Of a DNA stretch of 33,638 bases, positions 8,719 to 16,280 are shown in pieces (the first letter of the stretch is position 1; every line of letters begins with the position of its first letter). The position numbers and the translations under genes were made by a program. The notes beneath the pieces are model-generated. The model had not been told where the DNA came from and ran no database searches. It saw only the letters and a list, made by a program, of their open reading frames with translations. This DNA is from DASUPK01 sp035265665 (lineage in GTDB: Bacteria; Actinomycetota; Thermoleophilia; Solirubrobacterales; 70-9), in the NCBI GenBank assembly GCA_035265665.1, contig DATFOK010000045.1, positions 1 through 33,638 of the forward strand, read 5' to 3'.

Positions 8719-9193
8719 TCTGCGTTCGATTTCGAGGAAGCTGCTCACTGATCTCCGCGGCCTCGGTGGGAACGAGCGCATCGCCGTGATCGGCGCAGCT
8801 GTGATGGTCGGCAGCCTCTTACTGCCCTGGTATGAGTCGCCGATCTCGAACGATCTCGTGCTGACCGGGATCGGCGCCTTCAGCTGGGCAGAGGGGGCGC
8901 TGGTCCTGATCGCGTTGGCGACGACATTCCTGGCGCTTCAGGGCGGGGGCGGCTACGTCCCACCGCGGCCCCTCCGCGAGTGGGGCCTGTTCGTGACGGC
9001 GGGTTCGTGGGCGGCCCTGATCGTGCTCTATCGGATCGCCGACCGGCCGCGGTTCACGCTCGCCGGCCATGACGAGCCCTACGACCTCCACTACGCGATC
9101 TTCGTCGCGCTCGCCGGCGCCGTGATCATCGTCATCGCGGGGCTACGAATGCGCCCGCGCGAGCGTGCCAAGCGCCCCCGCGCCCCCGACTGA
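8696..9193 (+). CDS. Four-helix membrane protein of unknown function
   Basis: A 165-residue protein with four probable transmembrane helices: near residues 29-45 (IAVIGAAVMVGSLLLPW), 60-80 (FSWAEGALVLIALATTFLAL), 95-112 (WGLFVTAGSWAALIVLY) and 130-150 (YAIFVALAGAVIIVIAGL). The N- and C-terminal tails are basic (RMRPRERAKRPRAP). The start is taken as GTG 8696, inside the last 23 nt of the DUF2203 gene. It is the last gene of the operon beginning at 3834. I do not recognise a family; the pattern resembles small actinobacterial membrane proteins without assigned function. Confidence 0.7.
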   Translation: MAASRSTDLRSISRKLLTDLRGLGGNERIAVIGAAVMVGSLLLPWYESPISNDLVLTGIGAFSWAEGALVLIALATTFLALQGGGGYVPPRPLREWGLFVTAGSWAALIVLYRIADRPRFTLAGHDEPYDLHYAIFVALAGAVIIVIAGLRMRPRERAKRPRAPD

Positions 9194-9205
9194 TCGGAGG
9201 CTTTG

Positions 9206-9238
9206 CCGAGTTGTGGTCCCTATGAGGCCACAAGTCGG
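9206..9238. terminator. Candidate bidirectional terminator hairpin
   Basis: CCGAGTTGTGG (9206-9216) pairs with CCACAAGTCGG (9228-9238) with one mismatch, leaving an 11-nt loop. It lies 12 nt past the membrane-protein stop and between convergent genes. There is no T-run on either side, so termination is inferred from position and dyad only. Confidence 0.4.
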
Positions 9239-9318
9239 CTAAGCCGCGCCGGCCCAGAGCCGACAGTGCGGCGAGCGGGTCGGACTCCTCTGCTTTCGGC
9301 TCAATCTCCTTCGATCGG

Positions 9319-10074
9319 CTACGGCGGGTCAATGCCATGCCGCCGCATGCCGGCCTCGATCTCCGCGATCACGGTCTGGATCACTGCGACACGGGCGTGG
9401 CGCTTCGAGTCCGCCGCGATCAAGTGCCAGGATGCGTGCGGCTCGATGCTGGTGCGAGCCAGCATGTCCTCGAGGGCTTCCTCGTACTGACCGCGCTTCT
9501 CGCGGTTCCGCCAGTCCTCATCCGTCAGCTTCCAGCCCTTCAACGGGTCCTCCTCCCGCTTCTTGAATCGCTTCAGCTGCTCCTCGGACGAGATGTGCAG
9601 CCAGAACTTGATCAGGACCATCCCCTCGTCTGCGAGCCCACGCTCGAAGTTGTTGATCTCGTCGTAGGCGCGCATCCATTCATCGCGGGATGCGAATCCC
9701 TCGACGCGCTCGACCAGCACCCGTCCGTACCAGGAACGATCGAAGACCGCCATCCCGCCCCACCCCGGCAGCGACGGCCAGAACCGCCAGAGGAAGTGGT
9801 GGCGCTTCTCATCGTAGGTCGGCGCCGCGAACTGGACCACGCGAACGTGCCGCGGGTCCAGCGGGTAGACCAGGCGCTTGATCGCGCCCCCCTTGCCCGA
9901 GGCGTCCCAGCCCTCGAACACTGCGCAGACCGGTGGTCCAAGCTCACCGCCGCCGATCAGGCCGCCGAGGGTCAGACGCAGCTGCGTGAGGCGCGTCCAC
10001 GCCCTCTCCAGCCGCTCGGCTTCCTCCTCCCTGGAGAGCTTCGGCGACAGATCGAGCTCGTCGAGGGCACCCAT
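9319..10074 (-). CDS. Polyphosphate kinase 2 family protein
   Basis: A 251-residue PPK2-type kinase that transfers phosphate between polyphosphate and nucleotides. Walker A is EGWDASGKGG (residues 54-63), Walker B is FDRSWYGRVLVERVEG (111-126), and the lid region KKREEDPLKGWKLTDEDW (171-188) is conserved. A short N-terminal helix precedes the kinase core, as in single-domain PPK2s. Whether it prefers NMP, NDP or AMP cannot be decided here. ATG at 10074 overlaps the stop of a small membrane-protein gene by one base (TGATG); upstream in-frame codons to 10200 belong to that gene's region and are not used. CHAD and CYTH genes, both tied to polyphosphate biology, lie about 5 kb away. Confidence 0.92.
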   Translation of the reverse strand: MGALDELDLSPKLSREEEAERLERAWTRLTQLRLTLGGLIGGGELGPPVCAVFEGWDASGKGGAIKRLVYPLDPRHVRVVQFAAPTYDEKRHHFLWRFWPSLPGWGGMAVFDRSWYGRVLVERVEGFASRDEWMRAYDEINNFERGLADEGMVLIKFWLHISSEEQLKRFKKREEDPLKGWKLTDEDWRNREKRGQYEEALEDMLARTSIEPHASWHLIAADSKRHARVAVIQTVIAEIEAGMRRHGIDPP

Positions 10075-10271
10075 CAGAAACCTGTCGGTGCCCGGCCGTT
10101 GTGCGTCGCGATCGCGAGCTGGAGAAGCCCGATCGCGGCCAGGATCACCACGATCCCGAAGGCGATGATCCAGTTGTTCTTGGCGCCATGGCCGTACCAA
10201 CCAACAGCGAAGCCCACCGCCAGTAAAACCGCGTAGGGACCAAGGGAGTCGGGCAGGGTGAGGGCGAGCAT
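10074..10271 (-). CDS. Small membrane protein, two helices
   Basis: A 65-residue protein. Helix one is about residues 11-26 (GPYAVLLAVGFAVGWY), helix two about 34-54 (IIAFGIVVILAAIGLLQLAIA), joined by a short GHGAKNN loop. The stop overlaps the PPK2 start by one base, so the two are translationally coupled. The start lies 24 nt from the divergent moxR-like gene. I do not recognise a family. Coupling with PPK2 raises the possibility of a membrane partner, but this is inference. Confidence 0.65.
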   Translation of the reverse strand: MLALTLPDSLGPYAVLLAVGFAVGWYGHGAKNNWIIAFGIVVILAAIGLLQLAIATHNGRAPTGF

Positions 10272-10295
10272 CCGGCGCTATCTATCATCCCCCAG

Positions 10296-11225
10296 ATGCC
10301 GGAGCCCCAGCCGCAGTCGGTCGCCCAGGTTCGCGAGGGCCTCGGCCAGGTCGGCTATCTGGCCGACGAGGCCGCCGCACTGGTCTCCTACCTCGCCCAG
10401 CGCCTGGGTAAGCCCGTGCTGGTCGAGGGGCCGGCGGGCGTCGGCAAGACGGAGCTCGCGAAGGCCCTCTCCCGTGCCACGGACCGCCGCCTGGTGCGGC
10501 TGCAGTGCTACGAGGGCCTCGACGAGGCCAAGGCCCTGTACGAGTGGAACTACCGCAAGCAGCTGCTCAGAATCCAGGCGGAATCAGGCGGAGACGAGCA
10601 GGCGGGTTGGGAGAAGGCTCGTACGGACATCTTCGGCCAAGAGTTCCTGCTCACCCGCCCGCTGCTCGAGGCGATCAGCGCCGAGGATGCGGTCGTCCTG
10701 CTGATCGATGAGATCGACAAGACCGACCAGGAGTTCGAGGCGATGCTGCTCGAGGTCCTCTCCGACTTCCAGATCTCGATCCCCGAGCTGGGCGTGATCG
10801 AGGCGCGGACGCAGCCGATCGTCGTGCTGACGTCGAACAACTCGCGCGAGCTCACCGAGGCTCTCAAGCGCCGCTGTCTCTACCTCTGGCTCGACTATCC
10901 CTCGGTCGACCGCGAGCTCGAGATCGTCCGGCTGCACGCGCCGGAGCTCGACGAGGGACTGGCCCGGCGGCTGGTCGAGATCGTCCATATGGTTCGCCAG
11001 CTCGACCTGAAGAAGCCGCCCTCGATCGCGGAGTCGATCGACTGGGCGCGGACGCTGCTCCTGATCGGCGCCGACGACATCGACCGCGAGACCTTCCAGA
11101 GCTCGATGAGCATCCTGGTCAAGCATCGCTCCGACATCGACCTGGTCGCCGAGCGCGTCGCGGTGAAGCTCGAGGGCGACGGAGTAACGGGTGGCCTCAC
11201 CCCGCCCCGCTCCACCGGGAGCTAG
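10296..11225 (+). CDS. MoxR-family AAA+ ATPase
   Basis: A 309-residue AAA+ ATPase of the MoxR/CoxD group. Walker A is GPAGVGKT (residues 45-52), Walker B VLLIDEID (134-141), sensor 1 is in VVLTSNN, and an arginine-finger region follows in LTEALKRRCLYLWLDYPS. MoxR proteins act with a VWA-domain partner as chaperones that insert metals or mature enzyme complexes. That partner is encoded immediately downstream (GTG 3 nt after this stop). No CO dehydrogenase genes are in the window, so the client is unknown. The ATG at 10296 is preferred because the protein begins at the usual point relative to the ATPase core. Confidence 0.9.
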   Translation: MPEPQPQSVAQVREGLGQVGYLADEAAALVSYLAQRLGKPVLVEGPAGVGKTELAKALSRATDRRLVRLQCYEGLDEAKALYEWNYRKQLLRIQAESGGDEQAGWEKARTDIFGQEFLLTRPLLEAISAEDAVVLLIDEIDKTDQEFEAMLLEVLSDFQISIPELGVIEARTQPIVVLTSNNSRELTEALKRRCLYLWLDYPSVDRELEIVRLHAPELDEGLARRLVEIVHMVRQLDLKKPPSIAESIDWARTLLLIGADDIDRETFQSSMSILVKHRSDIDLVAERVAVKLEGDGVTGGLTPPRSTGS

Positions 11226-11228
11226 CCG

Positions 11229-12581
11229 GTGAGCACCACCGCGGGCAGCCTGCTCGCCTTCTTTGAGGACCTCCGCTCGGAGGGCGTCGCCGTCGGCACC
11301 TCGGAGATCCTCGACGCCTTCGCGGCCCTGGATGAGGTGAGCTGGACCGATCAGCGCGACTTCCGCGAGTCGCTGGCGGCCACGATCGCCAAGTCTCAGG
11401 AGGACCGGCGGATCTTTGAGCTGCTGTTCGACCGACACTTCTTCCGCGCCGCCGAGTCCGAGGCGCTCGAGCGCGGGATCGAGGACGAGCGCTTCGAGGG
11501 TGCCGGCGACCGGATCGACCTCGACGAGCTCCGCGAGGCCATCCGCCGCGCGATCACCGAGGGCAACGACGGTGAGATGCGCGACCTGGCACGCCTCGCG
11601 ATGACCGCCTTCGGCCGCCGGGGCGAGCGCTCGGGAGTGATCGGCGTGGACGTGCAGCGGATTCGCCGAGCGCTCGGCCTGCAGGCCAGCGGGCGCCGCG
11701 ACGACGGCGCCGAGCAGGCCCTCGACCCGGAGAACGTCAAGCAGTTCGAGCGCTACCTGCGCCGCGAGCTGGAGCGGGCGACGATCGAGCGCACCGGCAA
11801 GCTGCCGCCCTCCCGGCCTCTCGCCGAGCTGGACCGCACCCTCCCCACCAGCCCGGCGCAGGACCTGGCGGCCGTACACCGCGCCGTTGCCCAACTCAAG
11901 CGGCGGATCGCAACCCTCGGGCACGAGGCACGCGGGCGCACCCGAGGCCGGCAGGTCGACGTCCGGCGCACGATGCGAGCCTCGCTCGAGACCGGCGGCG
12001 TTCCCCTTCGCCTGCGCTACCGGCCGAAGCGCCCCAGACGGCCGGAGATCTACGTCCTCTGCGACGTCTCGACCTCGGTGAGCTCGGCGAGCGTCTTCTT
12101 CCTCTCCGTGCTGCACGCCCTGCACGACTCGTTCCGCAAGCTGCGCAGCTTCGTCTTCATCGAGCGGATCAGCGAGGTGACCGACATCTTCGAACACGAG
12201 CGGGACTTCAGGAAGATCTCGGAACGGGTCTCCTCCGAGGGCGGCGTCGCCGACGTCTCCGGCTACACCGACTACGGCCGGGTCTGGCTGGAGTTCGGCG
12301 AGGAGATCGCCGAGGAGCTCGGCCCCCGATCCACCGTGATCGTGCTCGGCGACGCCCGCACCAACGGCCGGGAGCCGCACGCCGCCACCTTCGGCGCGAT
12401 CGCGGAACATGCCGGCCGCACCTTCTGGCTCAACCCCGAGCCGAAGCTCTATTGGAACTACGGGGACTCGGTGATGGCGGCCTACGAGCCGTACTGCGAC
12501 GGAGCGTTCGAGTGCTGGACGACGAAGCACCTCGAGAACTTCGTCAACGTGATCGCGGGCGCCCCGCGGGTCGCGGACTGA
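11229..12581 (+). CDS. VWA domain-containing CoxE-like protein
   Basis: A 450-residue protein. The N-terminal half is helical (SLLAFFEDLRSEGVAVGTSE, then RIFELLFDRHFF) as in CoxE proteins, followed by a charged linker and a C-terminal von Willebrand A domain. The metal-ion-dependent adhesion site DVSTSVSSA is near residue 279 and a second conserved Asp lies in VLGDARTNG. This is the VWA partner of the MoxR ATPase encoded 3 nt upstream; such pairs are thought to remodel or mature target complexes in an ATP-dependent way. The start is GTG at 11229. It nearly touches the convergent ECF41 sigma gene (3 nt between stops). Confidence 0.88.
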   Translation: MSTTAGSLLAFFEDLRSEGVAVGTSEILDAFAALDEVSWTDQRDFRESLAATIAKSQEDRRIFELLFDRHFFRAAESEALERGIEDERFEGAGDRIDLDELREAIRRAITEGNDGEMRDLARLAMTAFGRRGERSGVIGVDVQRIRRALGLQASGRRDDGAEQALDPENVKQFERYLRRELERATIERTGKLPPSRPLAELDRTLPTSPAQDLAAVHRAVAQLKRRIATLGHEARGRTRGRQVDVRRTMRASLETGGVPLRLRYRPKRPRRPEIYVLCDVSTSVSSASVFFLSVLHALHDSFRKLRSFVFIERISEVTDIFEHERDFRKISERVSSEGGVADVSGYTDYGRVWLEFGEEIAEELGPRSTVIVLGDARTNGREPHAATFGAIAEHAGRTFWLNPEPKLYWNYGDSVMAAYEPYCDGAFECWTTKHLENFVNVIAGAPRVAD

Positions 12582-12584
12582 GTC

Positions 12585-13508
12585 CTACCGCGGCTCGCTT
12601 ATCCGCCGGAAGAGCTCCTCGGTATCCGCGAGCGGGCCGAGGTGGCCGAGCTTCTCAGGATTGACGATCGAGCGGATCGTCTGGATCTGCCCGTCGGCGA
12701 TGTCCAGCGCCATCACGTTGATCAGCTTGCCGTCGGGATCCATGAACTCCGCGCCGGGCTGGCCGTTGACCCTCACCGGGCGCAGCTGAAGCCCACCGAT
12801 CCGCTCCGTGAGCCGCCCCCAGTTACGGAACATCTGAGCCGCCTTCGCTCGGCCGTACACCGGGCGCCTGATCGCGGGTGCGATACCGCCGCCGTCGCCG
12901 TGCAGCTCTACGTCCTCGGCGAGTAGCGTCTCGAGCCCCTCGAAGTCGCCGTTCTCGATCGCGGCGAAGAAGCTCGCCGCGAGCTCATTGCGTTGCTCCT
13001 CCGAGGCGTCAAAGCGCGTGCGGCCCTCGTCGACGTGCCGCCGTGCCCGCGAGGCAAGCTGCCTCGCATTGGCTTCGCTCGTCCCGACGATCTCGGCGAC
13101 GTGTCCGTAGTCGTAGTCGAAGACGTCGTGCAGCAGGAACGACGCACGCTGCTCGGGGCTCAGCGACTCCAGGACGACGAGGAAGGCGAGCGAGAGCGAG
13201 TCCGCGAGCTCCGCCTGCCGGGCTGGGTCGTCCTCCGGCCGCTCGGTGACCGGTTCCGGTAGCCACTCGCCGACGTAGCTCTCGCGGCGCGCCCGGGCGG
13301 AGCGCAGCTCGTCGATCGCCAGCCGTGTGGTCACGGTGGCGACGTAGGCGCGCGGGGAGGAGATCACCTCGCCGCTCTCGATCGCCGAGTGCACCCTGAT
13401 CAGCGCCTCCTGGACGACGTCCTCCGCCTCGCTCACGGAGCCAAGCATCCGGTAGGCGATCGCGAATGCCCTCGGCCGGAGGTCCTCGAGTAGCTCTGCC
13501 TCGGTCAT
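12585..13508 (-). CDS. ECF41-type RNA polymerase sigma factor with SnoaL-like C-terminal domain
   Basis: A 307-residue sigma factor. Region 2 (residues 8-75, AFAIAYRMLGSVSEAEDVVQ) and region 4 (about 105-160, LSPEQRASFLLHDVFDYDYG) are followed by an NTF2/SnoaL-like domain (about 170-295). Hallmarks of ECF41 are the linker WLPEPV (82-87), DGGG (205-208) and NPEKL (283-287, the NPDKL-like motif). In this family the C-terminal domain replaces an anti-sigma factor and tunes activity. ATG at 13508 overlaps the epimerase stop by 4 nt (ATGA), so it is the second gene of an operon whose leader carries an ECF41-type promoter. Autoregulation is therefore likely. Confidence 0.92.
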   Translation of the reverse strand: MTEAELLEDLRPRAFAIAYRMLGSVSEAEDVVQEALIRVHSAIESGEVISSPRAYVATVTTRLAIDELRSARARRESYVGEWLPEPVTERPEDDPARQAELADSLSLAFLVVLESLSPEQRASFLLHDVFDYDYGHVAEIVGTSEANARQLASRARRHVDEGRTRFDASEEQRNELAASFFAAIENGDFEGLETLLAEDVELHGDGGGIAPAIRRPVYGRAKAAQMFRNWGRLTERIGGLQLRPVRVNGQPGAEFMDPDGKLINVMALDIADGQIQTIRSIVNPEKLGHLGPLADTEELFRRISEPR

Positions 13509-14485
13509 GCGGCGGTCCCGACTTGCTCTCCGTCGCTCTGCTCGAGCCCCTCGCGGAAGCCCAGTCGCCAGCTGGGATAGCGGAGCTCCCAGCCCAGCTC
13601 GCGCTTCGCCTTGTCGTTCGCCGCTCCGCGCACCTCGGTCATCATGATCGTGTTTCCCTCGCCCGCGCTCAGCCGGCCGAGCCAGCGGGGGATCCGGCGG
13701 GGCGGTTTCACGCCCAGCACTTTCGCCAGCTCGGTGAGGATCGTTCCAACGGGGGCCGGCTCGTCATCGACGACGTTGTAGACGCCGGGTGCGCCGCGCT
13801 CCACCGCGGCGGCGGTCGCCGAGGCGGCGTCCTCGATGTGGACGAGGGACCAGATCCCGCCGCCATCGCCGATGATCGGGAACCGGCGCTTGCGGATCAT
13901 CTCGACCTGCTCCCCATCGGGGTTGATCCCGAGTGACGTACCCGGCCCGTAGAAGCCGCCGTAGCGGAGGGCCAGCCCCTCGATGCCGGCCGCGCCGGTA
14001 ACCGTCCGCTCTAGGTACTTGATCGCGCCGAGCGACTCGCTGACCGTCTTGGGCGGCGAGTTCTGCAGAGGGTCCTCTTCCGTCTTGACCAGCCCCCCGG
14101 TTCGCTCGAACGGCCATCCCGCGAAGCTCTGGCCGATGAATCGCTTCGCGCCGACGGCGCGGGCCGCCGCGAGCAGGTGGTCGGTCCCTTGCGTCCGCAG
14201 GCGGTTGGTGACGACGAACATCTTGTCGATGCTGCGGACCAGCTTTCCCGGGTCGATCGCCGTCAGCTCGTGGATCACGACCTCGGGCTCGGCCTCGGCC
14301 ACCGCTTGGGCCACGGCCTCAGGGTTGAGCCCGTCCGCCACCGCCGGGCGGGCACCCATCTCCCGGATCAGGCCCTGCTTAGCAGCGGCGTGGGTCATGC
14401 CGGTGACCTCATGCCCGCGCTCCACGAGCATCGGCACCAGCTGCTTGCCGATCGCGCCGGTGGCGCCTGCCAGAAAGATCTTCAT
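13505..14485 (-). CDS. NAD(P)-dependent epimerase/dehydratase (extended SDR)
   Basis: A 326-residue Rossmann-fold oxidoreductase. The nucleotide-binding GATGAIG is at residues 7-13, and QSFAGWPF supplies the usual serine region. The canonical YxxxK is not intact: the corresponding segment reads SESLGAIKYLE, with Leu where Tyr is expected, so this may be an atypical SDR. A C-terminal substrate region is present (GIWSLVHIEDAASA, GVYNVVDDEP). ECF41 sigma genes are characteristically linked to one of three gene types: carboxymuconolactone decarboxylase, oxidoreductase or epimerase. This gene fills that slot. A strong Shine-Dalgarno (AAGGAGGT) precedes the ATG. Its substrate is unknown. Confidence 0.88.
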   Translation of the reverse strand: MKIFLAGATGAIGKQLVPMLVERGHEVTGMTHAAAKQGLIREMGARPAVADGLNPEAVAQAVAEAEPEVVIHELTAIDPGKLVRSIDKMFVVTNRLRTQGTDHLLAAARAVGAKRFIGQSFAGWPFERTGGLVKTEEDPLQNSPPKTVSESLGAIKYLERTVTGAAGIEGLALRYGGFYGPGTSLGINPDGEQVEMIRKRRFPIIGDGGGIWSLVHIEDAASATAAAVERGAPGVYNVVDDEPAPVGTILTELAKVLGVKPPRRIPRWLGRLSAGEGNTIMMTEVRGAANDKAKRELGWELRYPSWRLGFREGLEQSDGEQVGTAA

Positions 14486-14517
14486 GACGACCTCCTTTCA
14501 TCGCCTTCACAGGAGAT

Positions 14518-14543
14518 GACGAGGCAGGTCTCTGAGTGTGACA
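14518..14543 (-). promoter_or_regulatory. Probable ECF41-dependent promoter
   Basis: On the minus strand TGTCACA (14543-14537) is followed after 15 nt by CGTC (14521-14518), 32 nt before the epimerase ATG. These match the -35 and -10 elements known for ECF41 sigma factors. Placement in front of the epimerase-sigma operon supports autoregulation. The Shine-Dalgarno AAGGAGGT lies between it and the start. Confidence 0.75.
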
Positions 14544-14547
14544 GGAG

Positions 14548-15630
14548 CTAGACGGCGGCCGGCTTGCGTTCGCGCCAGGCCTCCCACCGCTCCTCAATGC
14601 GCTTGGTGAAGCGCTTCGGTTTGTCGGCGTAGATCCGCCCGGCGAGCGAGATCGCGGCGAATTGCAGCTCGCCGCGGCGCGCGTCGATCTCCTCGAGCAA
14701 ACGGCGCTTGTCGCCGGGGTCGGAGAATGCGGCGCGGCGCCGCTGGACGGTCTCGCGCAAGAGCGCGAGATCGTGGTCGTCGCCGAGGTGATCGGAGAGA
14801 TCGTGCGCATGGTCCGCCAGCGACCCAAGCAGCTGCTTGTCGGCATCCCGAATCAGCCGCGCCTGGTACCAGAGGTCCTTGACCCGCTTGCGGAGCTCGT
14901 GCAGATTGGTCACGCTCGCCTCCTCCTCCACGGGGCGCAGCCTCTTCCGGCCGCGTCTGTGGGTGCGATGCAGACCGGGCCCGATCAGCTCCCAGCCGTC
15001 GCCGTCCAGCGGCAGCCCCGCGATCCTCCCTCGTCCCGCCGCCAGTCCTGCGGCCGCCTCCACCATCGCGCGTTCGACCGAGCCGTCGTCGTGTGCCGCG
15101 CGGTTCTCCTTCTCGAGTCCTTCGCGCAGGCTGTCTAAGCGACCTTCGGCCTCGGGCCCGAAGCGCTCCGCCAACCCGTCGAGAGCCTCGACCAGGATCT
15201 CAGCGTCTCGAAAGCCGCTCAGGGTTCTCGCGATCTCCCGGTAATGGTCGTTCTCCCGGCGCCAGACCTCATCGCCGATCCCGTGACGGACGAGGCGGAG
15301 CGCCGAGCGAATCTTCTTCATGTCCTTCCTGGCCTCGTGAACGGCCTCGGCCGGGTCGGTGCCGGCCTCCCCCCGCAGCTGCGCGATCGCGTCGTCGACC
15401 TGGGCGGTGAGGACTCGCTTCAGGCCCGCGCCCACCGGCTCACCCGGCAAGAGCCGGTATGCCGACGAGTCGAACACCGCTCCATCACGTTCCCGCCTTA
15501 ACCGCCTCAGGCCGAAGCCCGCGACCGCGGCGGTGCCGGCCGCAACCAGGCCGGCCGCCTTACGCGGATCCTTGGCCTCGGACAGCGCCTTCCGGGCCGC
15601 CTTCTCGAGCTGCTCGCGGGAGGGGTTCAT
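14548..15630 (-). CDS. CHAD domain-containing protein
   Basis: A 360-residue protein with a CHAD domain from about residue 55 to 350: an all-helical fold rich in conserved His, Arg and Lys that binds polyphosphate and localises to polyphosphate granules. The two repeats are visible as AVHEARKDMKKIRSALRLVR (about 96-115) and NLHELRKRVKDLWYQARL (about 243-260). The N-terminal 50 residues are extra and include a hydrophobic Ala/Gly stretch (AAGLVAAGTAAVAGFG) that might anchor the protein to a membrane or granule. A CYTH protein is encoded just upstream on the same strand; CHAD and CYTH domains are often fused or adjacent. Confidence 0.88.
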   Translation of the reverse strand: MNPSREQLEKAARKALSEAKDPRKAAGLVAAGTAAVAGFGLRRLRRERDGAVFDSSAYRLLPGEPVGAGLKRVLTAQVDDAIAQLRGEAGTDPAEAVHEARKDMKKIRSALRLVRHGIGDEVWRRENDHYREIARTLSGFRDAEILVEALDGLAERFGPEAEGRLDSLREGLEKENRAAHDDGSVERAMVEAAAGLAAGRGRIAGLPLDGDGWELIGPGLHRTHRRGRKRLRPVEEEASVTNLHELRKRVKDLWYQARLIRDADKQLLGSLADHAHDLSDHLGDDHDLALLRETVQRRRAAFSDPGDKRRLLEEIDARRGELQFAAISLAGRIYADKPKRFTKRIEERWEAWRERKPAAV

Positions 15631-15696
15631 CTACTTAACTGCTCCCACACATGGGTCCGTAACTAACGGGGCACGATGTAAAAACGCCGATAACGC

Positions 15697-16149
15697 CTAC
15701 GGCATACCGTGCGTGGCCAGCGTCTCGTTGAGGTACCGATCGTCCCCGGTGACCTCCGCGCCGATCCACTCGGGGGGCTCGAACCGGCGCGCCTCATCCT
15801 CACCGGCGAACTCGACCTCCGCCACCACGAGGCCCTCCAGCTCTCCTTCGTAGACGTCCACCTCGACCTTCAGGTCTCCGCGCGGGAGCAGGTGGCGGCG
15901 CTTGTGGAGCCGGCGCCCTACAGTGAGCGGCCAGAGCCGCTCGAAGGCGTCCCGGTCGAGCTCGACCTCGGCTTCATCTCGCGTGAGGCCGGACCCGCGC
16001 TTCGCGGTCAGCAGAAGGTTCTCGCCCTTGCGGCGGAGCCGGACCTCACCCTCGGCGCCGATCGCCAGGTAGCCCTGCTCGATCTCGTCCGCCTCGGTCC
16101 CGTCCAGAGCGGGCGGGTCGGGGACCAGGAACTTGCGCTCGATCTCCAC
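15697..16149 (-). CDS. CYTH domain protein (triphosphate tunnel metalloenzyme)
   Basis: A 150-residue protein consisting of one CYTH domain. The N-terminal EIERKFLV carries the diagnostic ExExK (Glu2, Glu4, Lys6). Basic and acidic strand residues typical of the triphosphate tunnel follow: EVRLRRKGENLLLTAKRG, EAEVELDRDAFERLW, LKVEVDVYEGELEGLVVAEVEF. Members hydrolyse inorganic triphosphate or other triphosphates with a divalent metal. GTG at 16149 is chosen because it places EIERK at the N-terminus; a longer frame to 16233 would run across the riboswitch on the other strand. The gene is 66 nt from the CHAD gene on the same strand. Confidence 0.9.
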   Translation of the reverse strand: MEIERKFLVPDPPALDGTEADEIEQGYLAIGAEGEVRLRRKGENLLLTAKRGSGLTRDEAEVELDRDAFERLWPLTVGRRLHKRRHLLPRGDLKVEVDVYEGELEGLVVAEVEFAGEDEARRFEPPEWIGAEVTGDDRYLNETLATHGMP

Positions 16150-16175
16150 GCGAACACCGTAAACTCTGAGAAGAC

Positions 16176-16280
16176 CCGACAGGGGGGCTCGCGGGCAAGC
16201 GGGCTGAGATAGCGGACTTGGGTCAAATCCCACCCTCCGCTGACCCTTTGAACCTGTGCGGTAATGCGCGCGGAGGGAGC
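16176..16280 (+). promoter_or_regulatory. TPP riboswitch (THI element)
   Basis: The conserved thiamin-pyrophosphate aptamer elements occur in order: CTGAGA (16204-16209), GACCCTTTGAACCTG (16242-16256), GGTAATGC (16260-16267) and GGAGGGA (16272-16278). P2 pairs GCTCGC (16187-16192) with GCGGGC (16199-16204) and P3 pairs AGCGGA (16211-16216) with TCCGCT (16236-16241). The aptamer ends at the ATG of the ABC ATPase gene (16281), and GGAGGGA is also the only Shine-Dalgarno, so TPP binding should block translation directly. I could not trace a clean P1 stem. Confidence 0.92.

Noticed and set aside
10584..12530. A 648-codon minus-strand open frame opposite the MoxR and CoxE-like genes
   Set aside because: The protein is low in recognisable motifs and antiparallel to two well-supported genes; GC-rich codon bias keeps the frame open.
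10296..12581. MoxR/CoxE-like pair as part of a CO dehydrogenase cluster
   Set aside because: No CoxL, CoxM or CoxS genes are present in the window; MoxR-VWA pairs occur widely without CO dehydrogenase.
13505..14485. Reading the epimerase as the ceramide reductase (CerR) missing from the SPT/GNAT pair
   Set aside because: It is about 9 kb away, co-transcribed with the ECF41 sigma factor, and fits the usual ECF41 partner gene; there is no specific evidence for a role in lipid synthesis.
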